Shown here in pieces: positions 18,538 through 27,355 of a DNA stretch of 64,000 nucleotides. The notes below the pieces were generated by a model that was not told the DNA's origin, searched no databases, and saw only the letters and a program-made list of their open reading frames with translations. How positions within the stretch are numbered: the first letter of the stretch is position 1; each line of letters begins with the position of its first letter. The DNA comes from Chloroflexota bacterium (GTDB lineage Bacteria; Chloroflexota; Anaerolineae; Anaerolineales; UBA11579), in contig JABJGH010000066.1 in NCBI GenBank assembly GCA_018662365.1, positions 1-64,000 on the forward strand. Reading direction: 5' to 3'. The position numbers and the translations under genes are program-made.

Positions 18538-20075
18538 AAAAATCTTGGATAGCCTACCCTTATATATTTGCATTAGCCTCTCTCCTTTTTCTGTATACCG
18601 TAACATCAGATATTGTATCTCCTCTTCAATTGCTCCGGCCCCTGGTAGTATTTTGGGCACTTCTTGTGCTGCTACATATTTTGATGAAATCGGTTGGGAT
18701 CGATAAGAATTGGTCGGCGCTGATGTTAGGCGTCTTTGTATTGGGTATTTTCTCAACACGTCTGTTTTTCGTTATCGCGGGATCAATTTCGATTGTTAGC
18801 TGTTTACTGTGGTGGCTAATCTTAAAAATTCGCAAACTAAGCGTGAAGGTGAATCAGATTGCCTTTATACTGAACGCAATATCTGTTTTTCTTGTGATCG
18901 TATTTAGTTTTTGGAATTATTTATTATTGAGGAAAGTGCCCTGGGGGGATTACCGACAGGCAGTAGAGCAATCGAGAAACGATTTGATAGCCAAGCCGAC
19001 TACTCCTGAAAATTTGCCTGATATTTACTACATCATATTGGATGGGTATGGGCGTGCTGACATATTGGATGAAATTTTTGAATACGACAACTCTGACTTC
19101 ATTGACTCTTTGAAGAGCAGAAGTTTCATTGTTCCTGAAGAAAGTCACTCGAATTATCCTAGAACGGTGTTGTCCGTGGCGTCAACACTTAACATGGATT
19201 ATATTTCGACACTAATACCGGGTCTTGAAGATAGTATTTTTTGGTGGTTGATGTCCCCCCTAATTGATCATAGTCAAACACGATTGATGTTGGAGAGCGT
19301 AGGATATCAAATGGTGTCGGTTGCTACAGATTGGAGCATTACAGATAACACATCTACAGACTTCTATTTTAAACCCAATCCAGTTAGCCTGAGCGACTTC
19401 GAAAACCATCTGGTTACTACGACCCCATTAGGGTTTCTTCTTTCCCCCGTAATAAGAAGTTTTTCTTCTCTTCCATCCTTTGATGGACACCGCGAATCGA
19501 TAGATTATAGTTTTAAGACTTTGTCCGATATCCCTGAAATGCCGGGGGCTAAATTTACTTTTTCGCATATTGTTACCCCCCACCCTCCGTTCGTATTCAA
19601 TGAGAATGGAAACTCCATTGATCCTGATTATAAATTTTGGTTTGCTGATGGAATTAGCTTTCCGGGAGGAAAAGAGGAATATCGAGATGGCTATGTGAAT
19701 CAATTGGTGTATACAAATACTCGAATATTGGAGGTTGTGGATGACATTATTGCAAGATCTAAAACGCCTCCGATAATCATCATACAGGCAGATCATGGAC
19801 CTGGATTATCTACAGATTTCAGTTCCTCAGATAACACGTGCCTGAAAGAACGATTCTCTGTGTTTGCAGCCTACTATCTACCCGGTGTGGACGCAGGAGA
19901 AGTACCTAATGATCTATCGGGAGTAAATATATTCAGGCTTATTCAAAATTTATACTTTGGGACAGATTTGCCGCTCTTGGAAAATAAATATTTGTATACT
20001 AAAGATGCATTGTTTATTTATCAGGCAGAGGACGTAACGTTTCGGGTAGAAGAGCCCTGTGAAATCTTTGAATGA
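18534..20075 (+). CDS. Membrane-bound sulfatase/phosphotransferase-like protein (alkaline phosphatase superfamily)
   Basis: 513 residues. Four N-terminal membrane segments (about 8-125) are followed by a large domain of the sulfatase/LTA synthase type. Metal-site motifs are DIYYIILDGYGR (~165), NYPRTVLSVASTLNMDYIS around the likely nucleophile Ser/Thr, HIVTPHPPF, and IIIIQADHGPG (~430). The topology resembles enzymes that move phospho-head-groups or cleave sulfate or phosphate esters on surface glycans or lipids. The substrate cannot be read from sequence. Start is GTG 18534, coupled to the preceding small ORF. Confidence 0.75.
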   Translation: MKKSWIAYPYIFALASLLFLYTVTSDIVSPLQLLRPLVVFWALLVLLHILMKSVGIDKNWSALMLGVFVLGIFSTRLFFVIAGSISIVSCLLWWLILKIRKLSVKVNQIAFILNAISVFLVIVFSFWNYLLLRKVPWGDYRQAVEQSRNDLIAKPTTPENLPDIYYIILDGYGRADILDEIFEYDNSDFIDSLKSRSFIVPEESHSNYPRTVLSVASTLNMDYISTLIPGLEDSIFWWLMSPLIDHSQTRLMLESVGYQMVSVATDWSITDNTSTDFYFKPNPVSLSDFENHLVTTTPLGFLLSPVIRSFSSLPSFDGHRESIDYSFKTLSDIPEMPGAKFTFSHIVTPHPPFVFNENGNSIDPDYKFWFADGISFPGGKEEYRDGYVNQLVYTNTRILEVVDDIIARSKTPPIIIIQADHGPGLSTDFSSSDNTCLKERFSVFAAYYLPGVDAGEVPNDLSGVNIFRLIQNLYFGTDLPLLENKYLYTKDALFIYQAEDVTFRVEEPCEIFE

Positions 20076-20252
20076 TGGTACCCGAGCATTTATGGGGAAA
20101 TATATTGGTTCCCTATTAAGAGTTTAGTGAATTGGAAGCTAGTTCTACTCTTCGGTAAAAGGGCGTAATGTGCTAGTAAACCCCCATATTGTTATAATGT
20201 TAAAGATTAAATTGAAATTTAACACGGCAGGTTTATGGTTGGAGGAATAATA

Positions 20253-21224
20253 ATGACCGAGGAAAAGACTTTTAGAGATTTAGTAAATACGTTTTTTGAA
20301 ACGCATGGGAAGCCAGAGCATCAGCAAGCGGCGTATGATGCACTGGAAGGAGGGGAAGCGCTGTATCCCGAATATGCCAGTCTGATCAATAGCTGGCGAT
20401 TTTGTGCCGCGGGATTGCTGAATAAGCCAGACCTGGCGATAGGGATCATGAAAGAGGGGTTAGATGCGGGGTATTGGTGGCATAAGGAGTTTTTGAAGAC
20501 GGACGAGGATCTAAAAAGCCTGCAAGAGCTGCCGGAATTCAACCGGATCGTAGAGATTGCCGACAAGAGGTATCAGGAGGCGATGGCGGCGGCAAAGGCA
20601 GTTGCATTGCCTCTGCGCCTACCTACCCCATCAAAGGAAGGATTCTCGCTCTTGTTGCCCCTTCATGGGAATAATGGGAATGCGAAAAAGTCGGTGGGAT
20701 TTTGGGAGAGCGCGGTGGATGAGGGCTGGATGACCGTTTTATTGCAGTCTTCAGAAATATTTTTTGACGCGGATTCATTTGTGTGGAACGATATGGAGAA
20801 GGCAGGGAAGGAAATCAAGGTACAGGTTGAGGAGTTTAAAGCGGTATATTCGATCAATGGGGAGCGGACGGTGATGGGCGGATTCTCGAAGGGGGCAGAG
20901 ATGGCTGTGTGGTTTACCTTGATGGAAATTCTGCCGATGAGGGGATTTATCGCGGTGAACCCGGGTGGACCGTATATTCAGGACATCACACTCTGGGAAC
21001 CGATCTTGGAGAATTGCGAACGGTTGAGCGAGATGCGGGGGGTATTCGTGGCGGGGGAGCATGACCCGAGTGTGGAACAGATCAGGGAATTGCATGGGCT
21101 GCTGGTGAGCAAGGGGATGGATTGTCAATTGGTGATCGCGCCGGAGATCGATCATGAATTTCCGGAGAATTTTGGAGAGATTTTGGCGGAGGGGTTGAAG
21201 TTTATAGGCAAAAACGATTCATAG
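20253..21224 (+). CDS. Alpha/beta hydrolase (esterase-like) with N-terminal helical domain
   Basis: 323 residues. Residues ~1-115 are helical and resemble a TPR-like region (EALYPEYASLINSWRFCAAGLLNKPD...). Residues ~130-323 are an alpha/beta hydrolase: LLPLHGNNGN as oxyanion region, GGFSKGAEMA (G-x-S-x-G, nucleophile Ser), VFVAGEHDPS (acid), and EIDHEFP (His). GGAGG at 20241-20245 fixes ATG 20253 rather than ATG 20235; TATAAT is at 20193-20198. Nothing marks it for export. The 5' end is duplicated at 16826. The substrate is unknown. Confidence 0.8.
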   Translation: MTEEKTFRDLVNTFFETHGKPEHQQAAYDALEGGEALYPEYASLINSWRFCAAGLLNKPDLAIGIMKEGLDAGYWWHKEFLKTDEDLKSLQELPEFNRIVEIADKRYQEAMAAAKAVALPLRLPTPSKEGFSLLLPLHGNNGNAKKSVGFWESAVDEGWMTVLLQSSEIFFDADSFVWNDMEKAGKEIKVQVEEFKAVYSINGERTVMGGFSKGAEMAVWFTLMEILPMRGFIAVNPGGPYIQDITLWEPILENCERLSEMRGVFVAGEHDPSVEQIRELHGLLVSKGMDCQLVIAPEIDHEFPENFGEILAEGLKFIGKNDS

Positions 21225-21234
21225 AAACTAAATA

Positions 21235-21717
21235 TTATTTATCTTTGAATTCATTTGCTAACCATTCCCAATTTTCCGCGTATCCGTCCCAATTCCCATT
21301 ACTTCGATGCTGACGAGCTACCTTTTCAAATCTATTCCACCATATGGACACGACCCTTCCGAATTGGTCATTTGCCAATCCTTTATCTAAGGCCTTTCTT
21401 TTTACCAATACTCCTAATAATTCAAAAAAAGTCATGGTCTCCATCCAAGCTTTCTTAGAAGTTTTCGAGTTATGTACGCGGGCAAAGGCCTCTTCATCAC
21501 TCAAAGTATTCCAATCCTCTTGGCTGGATAGCTCCTTTAATGCTAAGAGGCCATCGCTGTTGGATAAATCAAGATTCGTCAATTCTAGTAAACCCTCCAT
21601 TTGGGATGCCAACCTGGTCTCATTTAGTTGTTTTACTACTAACCAAATGCCTATTATTGTAACTAATAGCCCTATAATTTCGACTAGGCTTATCGACAGG
21701 AAATCATTGTTGAACAT
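21235..21717 (-). CDS. Small membrane-anchored protein, DUF4760-like
   Basis: 160 residues: one N-terminal membrane helix (VEIIGLLVTIIGIWLVVKQL) then a cytoplasmic helical domain with the pattern TFFELLGVLVKRKALDKGLAND...WWNRFEKVARQHR. This layout resembles the DUF4760 family of unknown function; the match is by eye. A clear GGAGG precedes the start. It is convergent with the hydrolase gene, only ten bases apart, with no obvious shared terminator. Confidence 0.55.
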   Translation of the reverse strand: MFNNDFLSISLVEIIGLLVTIIGIWLVVKQLNETRLASQMEGLLELTNLDLSNSDGLLALKELSSQEDWNTLSDEEAFARVHNSKTSKKAWMETMTFFELLGVLVKRKALDKGLANDQFGRVVSIWWNRFEKVARQHRSNGNWDGYAENWEWLANEFKDK

Positions 21718-21873
21718 GGTAGCCTCCTATGGTGGTAAAACTTAATAATAAATTCTATTTATGGACTTATCATAAGGAAAATAAGGGTATAAGAAAAATA
21801 TTGATTAGGTTTGATTATATACTGAGTTTTACAAATATTTTATTTATGACCTAAATTTATAACTTAATAAATA

Positions 21874-21907
21874 AAAAGCTCCAGTCTTGGATAGACCGGA
21901 GCTTTTT
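21874..21907. terminator. Bidirectional intrinsic terminator
   Basis: A stem of about 13 bp with one mismatch, A-rich on the left and T-rich on the right, so it works on both strands. On the minus strand it ends the DoxX-like gene. Confidence 0.85.
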
Positions 21908-21924
21908 TATTTAATCTCGTTTTG

Positions 21925-22485
21925 CTAAGCTTGGGTTTCTTTTTCTTTCCAGGGGGTACCGATCCAGCGAAGGAGGAATCTGTCTGCACCGATGTATCCG
22001 GCCACTTTCCAAGCGAGGATGAGGCCGAGGGCGACAACGAAGAGCATCGGATTGGTGCTCGCTGAGCCAGCCATCATGAAGTTCCAGTTCATGAATGCGC
22101 CGAAGAAGGCGGCGAATCCGGTGAAGGCACCGATGACAAGGGCGATACCGATCACCATTTCACCATAGGCAACGAGGGGACCAAACCAGCTGTAGGCTTC
22201 TGCGTCGAGTAAAGTTTCGATGAAATTGCGATACCAGTCAAATGAGATGGCTGGGCGTCCCTCTTCGGGGATGACAACGATGCTGGACCAGAAGCCCTTC
22301 AATGCATCGCCAGTTTTAACCCAAGCGGGATTTTCGATCTTGTGGAGGGATGCGTCGATCCATTTGTATCCTAACCAGATGCGGAGGACCAACCAGATCC
22401 ATGCGGTACGAGTGTCACCAAAAAGTTTTTGAATAAATAGTGGATCTTGGATTTGCTGCCCCTTGAGTGTGATCACGTTTGCCAT
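21925..22485 (-). CDS. DoxX-family membrane protein
   Basis: 186 residues with four membrane segments. The first helix WLVLRIWLGYKWIDASLHKI, the GPLVAYGEMVIGIALVIGAFTGFAAFFGAFMNWNFMMAGSAS segment and the end LGLILAWKVAGYIGADRFLL match the DoxX/DoxD family (small subunit of thiosulfate:quinone oxidoreductase and relatives). No partner subunit is adjacent, so the role may be general redox or stress related. AAGGAG precedes the start; a CRP-like palindrome lies ~120 bp upstream. Confidence 0.75.
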   Translation of the reverse strand: MANVITLKGQQIQDPLFIQKLFGDTRTAWIWLVLRIWLGYKWIDASLHKIENPAWVKTGDALKGFWSSIVVIPEEGRPAISFDWYRNFIETLLDAEAYSWFGPLVAYGEMVIGIALVIGAFTGFAAFFGAFMNWNFMMAGSASTNPMLFVVALGLILAWKVAGYIGADRFLLRWIGTPWKEKETQA

Positions 22486-22605
22486 TTCTGAAGCTCCTTA
22501 GTAAGTTAGAAAAATAGTTTTTTAATATGACTTATTGTATAAAGTTTCACAGAAAGAAAACAGTGACAAATAGCCCTATTTAGACAACTTTTGTCCTAAT
22601 TAATC

Positions 22606-22621
22606 TGTGACATTTGTCACA
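22606..22621. promoter_or_regulatory. CRP/FNR-type operator upstream of the DoxX-like gene
   Basis: Perfect TGTGA-N6-TCACA (in fact TGTGACA and its complement around TT), the CRP consensus geometry. A second imperfect dyad GACAA-CTT-TTGTC lies at 22583-22595. On the minus strand TATACAAT near 22525-22532 gives a -10 for the DoxX-like gene. A similar site precedes the cytochrome-rdh operon. Confidence 0.6.
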
Positions 22622-22711
22622 AAACTATGGATACTTATAAAAGCTACAAAATATGCTGGGGAAAGGGAGTTTTGAAATAAAGCTAAGCCCCCTGCTTAGC
22701 TTAGGAGTTGT

Positions 22712-23299
22712 CTATTTCACGAATTTGATGCTGAAGGGATAACGGATCTCTTGGTCGTTGAGGGAGCGGATGGTATTGGCGATGCCCTGGTAGAAGGTAT
22801 AGATACCAAGGGGAAATAATGGGACGGTGAAGCAGATGAGGAAAATTTCCATCATGCCAATTGGAAGTCCGAGGTCTATCTCTGGGTTAGCATAAAGCAA
22901 TAGTATCGGGGCGATCATCACGCAAAAGCCAAGCGCAAATAACCCAAGCAATATTGTAAATTGAAAGTTGAGGGCTGCTTTTCCCTGCTTATCCACTTTA
23001 TAACTGTGTTTCTTTTTAATTGCCCAAACTCCGAGGGAGACTGGCAAGAAACAAAGGATACTGCTTAGGTGCATGGCTGCCAGCCAAATCCCTTCATTGT
23101 CGAGGTCATTGATCCCAAATTCAAAATCTAGGGTTTTGCTCAAACTGTTAATCGTGAATGATCTTGGGTCCACCTCCCCACTCTCTATCCGTTGGATGGT
23201 GCGGGGGCTTACCTCGCAGGTTTCAGCTAACTGTTCTTGGGTAAGTCCTTTGATCTGGCGAAGTTCTGCGACCTTTAGGCCAAGTTCTGGTTGTTTCAT
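22712..23299 (-). CDS. XRE-family HTH regulator fused to a DUF4870-like membrane domain
   Basis: 195 residues. Residues ~5-60 are a Cro/CI-type helix-turn-helix (VAELRQIKGLTQEQLAETCEVSPRTIQRIESGE). Residues ~70-195 hold three to four membrane segments in the DUF4870 pattern (MHLSSILCFLPVSLGVWAIKKK...VDKQGKAALNFQFT). This makes a membrane-tethered DNA-binding protein. AAGGAG precedes the start. The repeat at 23360-23387 is a likely binding site. The signal sensed is unknown. Confidence 0.85.
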   Translation of the reverse strand: MKQPELGLKVAELRQIKGLTQEQLAETCEVSPRTIQRIESGEVDPRSFTINSLSKTLDFEFGINDLDNEGIWLAAMHLSSILCFLPVSLGVWAIKKKHSYKVDKQGKAALNFQFTILLGLFALGFCVMIAPILLLYANPEIDLGLPIGMMEIFLICFTVPLFPLGIYTFYQGIANTIRSLNDQEIRYPFSIKFVK

Positions 23300-23359
23300 T
23301 TGTAAACTCCTTATGATTTATTTTACACTCAGTATAGGCGGATGCGCCAGAATAACCAT

Positions 23360-23387
23360 GTCGTAAGGACGACACTGTGACGACACT
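23360..23387. promoter_or_regulatory. Repeated GTCGT/ACGAC elements, likely operator
   Basis: GTCGT at 23360-23364 is followed by ACGAC in inverted orientation, and GACGACACT occurs twice (23368-23376 and 23379-23387) with an 11-bp period, one helical turn. It lies between the divergent regulator and lipoprotein genes, with TATAAT at 23420-23425 on the plus strand. Confidence 0.5.
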
Positions 23388-23520
23388 TCAAATTTGAAAA
23401 TTCGAATAATCAATTATGATATAATCGCTCAAATTAATCCCATTTCAGCACACAAGCAAATATTATTAGCTCAAATCTCTATATGATTACCCATTTTATC
23501 CAGCGATCAAAGGAGAACAA

Positions 23521-24075
23521 ATGATTATTAGATTGAGAATTTTAAAAGCAAGGAATTTTCGGTACCTGAAGACATTTTTTTTCCTGCTGATGTTTACATT
23601 GACAATGATCGCCTGTGGTTCGGGCAACCCGAACGGGGGGAATAACGAGGTTAGTTCAGGATCTGGTGACGGAGAGGTCGTAGAACAAAGTGAGACCCTG
23701 GAGGAATTTTCGATAATTCTGGGGTTTCGATTTGGGTTGGTAGACTCGGAAGGGGATAATTTATTCAATCTAATGACTGGTTATGATATGCAGCCAGAAT
23801 ATATCCGAGTATGGGGTACTTATTCCCGACCTAACGGGGAGAGCGCTCCGGGGTTTGCAGATGTAACTTTTTCTGTAGAAAATGGAGAATTGGTTACCAA
23901 GATCATTGAGACGGATATGGAGGGAGTAGATGTTGATGACCCCAGAGTGCTTCAGTTCAATGAGGATATCGCAAATTCATTTAAAGATAGGCTGATGGAA
24001 ACAGCTGTTGGATTTGTTAGTGTTGAATTGGTGAATAACACTATGGAAATCGTATATTTGGCAGAGGTAGAATAA
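23521..24075 (+). CDS. Lipoprotein of unknown function
   Basis: 184 residues. A basic start, a hydrophobic stretch (TFFFLLMFTLTM) and IAC make a lipoprotein signal with Cys at about residue 32, then a Gly/Ser/Asn-rich linker. The mature part (FSIILGFRFGLVDSEGDNLF...) is a small mixed domain I do not recognise. AAAGGAG precedes ATG 23521 and an intrinsic terminator follows, so it is a single-gene unit divergent from the XRE regulator. Confidence 0.7.
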   Translation: MIIRLRILKARNFRYLKTFFFLLMFTLTMIACGSGNPNGGNNEVSSGSGDGEVVEQSETLEEFSIILGFRFGLVDSEGDNLFNLMTGYDMQPEYIRVWGTYSRPNGESAPGFADVTFSVENGELVTKIIETDMEGVDVDDPRVLQFNEDIANSFKDRLMETAVGFVSVELVNNTMEIVYLAEVE

Positions 24076-24100
24076 TCGTAGGGACATAGAAAAACATTAA

Positions 24101-24128
24101 AAACTGGACGAATTGTCCAGTTTTTTTT
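24101..24128 (+). terminator. Intrinsic terminator after the lipoprotein gene
   Basis: 8-bp stem AACTGGAC with its complement, five-base loop, followed by a run of T. Confidence 0.9.
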
Positions 24129-24168
24129 ATATAAATAGCGATGGTACAATATCCGAGTTAATCAAAAA

Positions 24169-25509
24169 ATGACAAAATCAAATCCATCCCCCCACCCTTT
24201 TAAATCCAAACCGCATAGAACTCTTTTAGCACTATCGATTCCTGTATTAATCTCGATGACGGCTGAACCGTTATTGGCATTGGTGGATACAGGATTTATT
24301 TCTTCTTTGGGGGTAGAACCCTTGGCTGCCCTGGGTGTGGGGACAACAGCTCTTTCTGGATTATTTTGGATCTTTAACTTTTTATCAATCGGCACGCAAA
24401 CTGAAGTAGCGCAAGTCCAGGGAAAAGGACTTCCCCAAGAAACTAGAAAAATCGTTAGTTTGGGGTTGATCTTGGCGTTTTCTTTTGGGATCTTATTAAT
24501 ATTTTTAATTTCTCCTGCTGCAGGGTGGCTGGGTGAATTATTAGGGGCATCGGGTGTAGTGCTCAGTTATGCAAAAGAATATATGCAGATTCGACTATTT
24601 GGTGCCCCAGCAGTATTGATGATGTTGGTTACCTTTGGGGCAATGCGCGGTTTACAAGATATGCGGACACCCTTATGGATCGCGTTGGGGGTCAATGCGC
24701 TAAACCTAGTGTTGGATTGGATTCTAATTTTTGGGATTGGACCGATCACGGCGATGGGTGTGGCGGGGTTAGCATTGGCGAGCACGATCAGTCAGTGGAT
24801 AGGGGCGATCGCTGGGTTGATAATCCTTTCTAAGACGATTGGATTAACCATTGCTCTAAAATTCAAGGATGCAAAAAAACTACTTCAAGTGGGGGGAGAC
24901 TTATTTATTCGAACTGCTTTAATAAATTTGTTCCTTGGATATATCACCAGGGTGGCAAATGGTTTTAGTGCGGATGCAGGGGCAGCACATCAGGTGATTC
25001 GGCAAGTGTATCTATTCACCTCTCTTGCATTAGATGCCTACGCCTCAACGGTTCAATCTTTGGTGGGTTATTTTATTGGACAGGATTCGGTTAAATGGGC
25101 AAAACAGGTGGTGAAGGTCGGGGCTCAATGGGCATTGGGGACGGGAATCGTTTTGGGGGCTGGGATGTGGTTAGGACGAGATCTCATTACAGCTTTACTG
25201 GTGCCAGCCAGCGCTGTAGCCGTTTTCCTGCCTGCATGGGGGATCTCGGCAATGAGCCAACCGCTAAGTGGGTTAGCCTTCCTGACGGACGGCACACATT
25301 GGGGAACGGGGGATTATGCTTATTTACGGAATGCAATGATCGTTGCATTTGTGATCGGAGCGACAGGCATCTTTTTTGTTAGCAATGCTGAGTTTGATGG
25401 ATTAAGTTGGATCTGGGCGGTTACAGGTGTATGGATATTCATCCGGGCCTTATTTGGCATGCTAAGAATTTGGCCGGGGATCGGCAATTCTATATTTAAA
25501 AATTCTTAG
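24169..25509 (+). CDS. MATE-family efflux transporter (DinF-like)
   Basis: 446 residues with twelve predicted membrane segments in two repeats. The start LALSIPVLISMTAEPLLALVDTGFISSLG with the P-x-x-x-x-x-x-x-E/L-x-x-x-V-D-T pattern, and ALGVGTTALSGLFWIFNFLSIGTQTEVAQVQGKG are typical of the DinF subgroup of MATE exporters (cation-coupled drug or organic-cation export). TACAAT at 24145-24150 puts the transcript start near 24157, so the leader is very short and no ribosome-binding site is visible. Confidence 0.9.
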   Translation: MTKSNPSPHPFKSKPHRTLLALSIPVLISMTAEPLLALVDTGFISSLGVEPLAALGVGTTALSGLFWIFNFLSIGTQTEVAQVQGKGLPQETRKIVSLGLILAFSFGILLIFLISPAAGWLGELLGASGVVLSYAKEYMQIRLFGAPAVLMMLVTFGAMRGLQDMRTPLWIALGVNALNLVLDWILIFGIGPITAMGVAGLALASTISQWIGAIAGLIILSKTIGLTIALKFKDAKKLLQVGGDLFIRTALINLFLGYITRVANGFSADAGAAHQVIRQVYLFTSLALDAYASTVQSLVGYFIGQDSVKWAKQVVKVGAQWALGTGIVLGAGMWLGRDLITALLVPASAVAVFLPAWGISAMSQPLSGLAFLTDGTHWGTGDYAYLRNAMIVAFVIGATGIFFVSNAEFDGLSWIWAVTGVWIFIRALFGMLRIWPGIGNSIFKNS

Positions 25510-25518
25510 TCCAAATAA

Positions 25519-25944
25519 TTACTTCACCATGGATTGACATCTAACCAATATGTTTCTTTTGTGACTCCTTACGCGGTGTTCAAATAAATATATTCCCTGC
25601 CATGTGCCTAGAGAAAGTGTGCCATTATCAATCGGGATAGATAAGCTGGTATTCGTTAAAATGGCACGCATATGAGATGGGGAATCATCCGAACCTTCCA
25701 TGGTGTGTTGAAACCAGGATTGATTTTCGGGAACCAGTCGATCCATGAAGCCTTCTAAGTCTTTTCTTGCCGATGGGTCATAGCTTTCACTAATCACTAA
25801 AGAGGCGCTGGTGTGTTGAACAAAAAGATGGCAGATCCCTTCTTGGATACCCCATTTCTCAATTTGTGAGTGCAATTGGGGGGTCAGATCGTATAGACCC
25901 TTGCCATTGGTGGAGGTTTCAAGCGTTGTTTTATGCCAGGTCAT
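25519..25944 (-). CDS. YjbQ family protein (UPF0047)
   Basis: 141 residues, full length. Family motifs: HLFVQHTSASLVISESYDPSARKDLEGFMDRLVP, HTMEGSDDSPSHMRA, IPIDNGTLSLGTWQGIYLFEHR. The conserved His, Glu and Asp form a metal site. Family members can supply a thiamine phosphate synthase-like side activity, but the physiological reaction is not established. Convergent with the MATE gene, nine bases apart. Confidence 0.92.
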   Translation of the reverse strand: MTWHKTTLETSTNGKGLYDLTPQLHSQIEKWGIQEGICHLFVQHTSASLVISESYDPSARKDLEGFMDRLVPENQSWFQHTMEGSDDSPSHMRAILTNTSLSIPIDNGTLSLGTWQGIYLFEHRVRSHKRNILVRCQSMVK

Positions 25945-25966
25945 TTAATTCTCTTTTCAATTATTT

Positions 25967-26287
25967 CTATTTTTTAAAACTATCGACGTATGTCATCGCT
26001 TTCTCAGAATACATGATCCATTTATCAGATTCATTTACGGGGATTTGCACCCATTCTTTGAATGGATTCCCTTTTCCACGGGGATCGAATAATTTCGCAC
26101 CGGGGATATCTAGGGCTTCTGCCAAATCTTCTGGGGTCAGCTTGAAGGCTACATCCTCTCCAAAAAGAACTGCAAAGGCTTTGCCATTGATGCTCATGCA
26201 TCTTTTGCCAAACCATTTGGCTTCTGCGACAGTATCGTTACCCGCAAAATGATTTGCTAATTCTTCAAAACTTATTTGTTCACTCAT
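25967..26287 (-). CDS. TfoX N-terminal domain-like protein
   Basis: 106 residues: the segment AKWFGKRCMSINGKAFAVLFGEDVAFKLTPEDLAEALDIPGAKLFDPRGKGNPFKEWVQIP resembles TfoX/Sxy N-terminal domain proteins found singly in many bacteria. The competence role of Sxy needs other parts and should not be assumed. GGAGA precedes the start; it lies 22 bases from the YjbQ gene and 30 from the DinB-like gene, same strand, so likely an operon. Confidence 0.75.
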   Translation of the reverse strand: MSEQISFEELANHFAGNDTVAEAKWFGKRCMSINGKAFAVLFGEDVAFKLTPEDLAEALDIPGAKLFDPRGKGNPFKEWVQIPVNESDKWIMYSEKAMTYVDSFKK

Positions 26288-26317
26288 TTTTTCTCCAGAA
26301 TAGAAGATTTCTTTGAA

Positions 26318-27178
26318 TTATCTGTTATTTAATAATTCTTGAATTTCACTTTTTAGGCTATCAATGTAATTAGTTGTTGCAGTTATTAGATCGTTGTTGC
26401 TTAAATTATATCCAAACTGAGTTCCTTCCACTTCAGCGAGGGCGTTAAATATGCGACGACAAAGGAGGCGAGCTTCAGAGAAATCATGGCCGGCAGCTAG
26501 CAAGATCTTTTCAGCTTGAATGCTGTGCTGCCTAAGATGAGCGTCGAACCGATGAAGACGAAATTGAATTGGCAATAATTCTTCTTCCCAAAAAATAACC
26601 TTATGCTCCAATTCATCGTTTTTTATATCTGAAAATATTTCTCCGATCTCATTATGGATTCTTTCAAATAATGAGAGTATATCTTTTAGGGGTTTTTCAA
26701 AATAGGCATCGGAAAAGCCACCCCGCACTTCAAAATGTTGAGTCCAATCTTCACGTGTGAATTTTACCTGTTCTTCATTATTTCGAAATCGGTTTAAACC
26801 AGTTTCAATGGACATCAAAAAAGACCATTCTCCTTCGATAGAATGTTGGAGGGTGTTCCTTAAGGACCATTCGTCTTCATTTTTTTTGAAATCGATATTG
26901 GCTTCATCTACCCCCACTATTAAGGCTTGTAAATCAAAATAAGCCTGATGGTGCTGAGCGAGAATGTCTTGGGTGATCGAAATAGGATTTCCCAGTTTAA
27001 TTCTTTCAGCCCTTAATTTTACGGCGAGTTTTCGTAATTCTTCATAGACCCTAAAGTTCGCGAAACGAATTCCTTCGTTATATCCTTTCCATTTCCAAGT
27101 TGTCTCGAGTTCAACCTCCGAAAGGGGTTGAATAATATTTACAAATTCATAAACTGTTGAACGGAGTTCCTTATGCAT
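26318..27178 (-). CDS. DinB-like four-helix protein
   Basis: 286 residues. The DinB superfamily pattern is seen in the centre: EWSLRNTLQHSIEGEWSF (first metal His) and a late HRFDAHLRQHSIQAEKIL (later His). DinB-like proteins are metal-binding four-helix bundles, often thiol-dependent transferases. The N-terminal ~75 residues are an extra helical part. Start ATG 27178 follows AGAGGT. Function beyond the fold is not clear. Confidence 0.6.
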   Translation of the reverse strand: MHKELRSTVYEFVNIIQPLSEVELETTWKWKGYNEGIRFANFRVYEELRKLAVKLRAERIKLGNPISITQDILAQHHQAYFDLQALIVGVDEANIDFKKNEDEWSLRNTLQHSIEGEWSFLMSIETGLNRFRNNEEQVKFTREDWTQHFEVRGGFSDAYFEKPLKDILSLFERIHNEIGEIFSDIKNDELEHKVIFWEEELLPIQFRLHRFDAHLRQHSIQAEKILLAAGHDFSEARLLCRRIFNALAEVEGTQFGYNLSNNDLITATTNYIDSLKSEIQELLNNR

Positions 27179-27355
27179 GCATATACCTCTGATAATTTAG
27201 TAACAATTTAATGGATATCGATGATGTTTGTGGTCAAAAAAGTTATATCATGATTTTACTGATGAAACGGGTAACCCGACCCTTGCATATTGATGGAAGG
27301 GAATTAAAGGAATACAATACTTCTAAGGAAAAATGAAAATTTGAGGAGGATCGTA

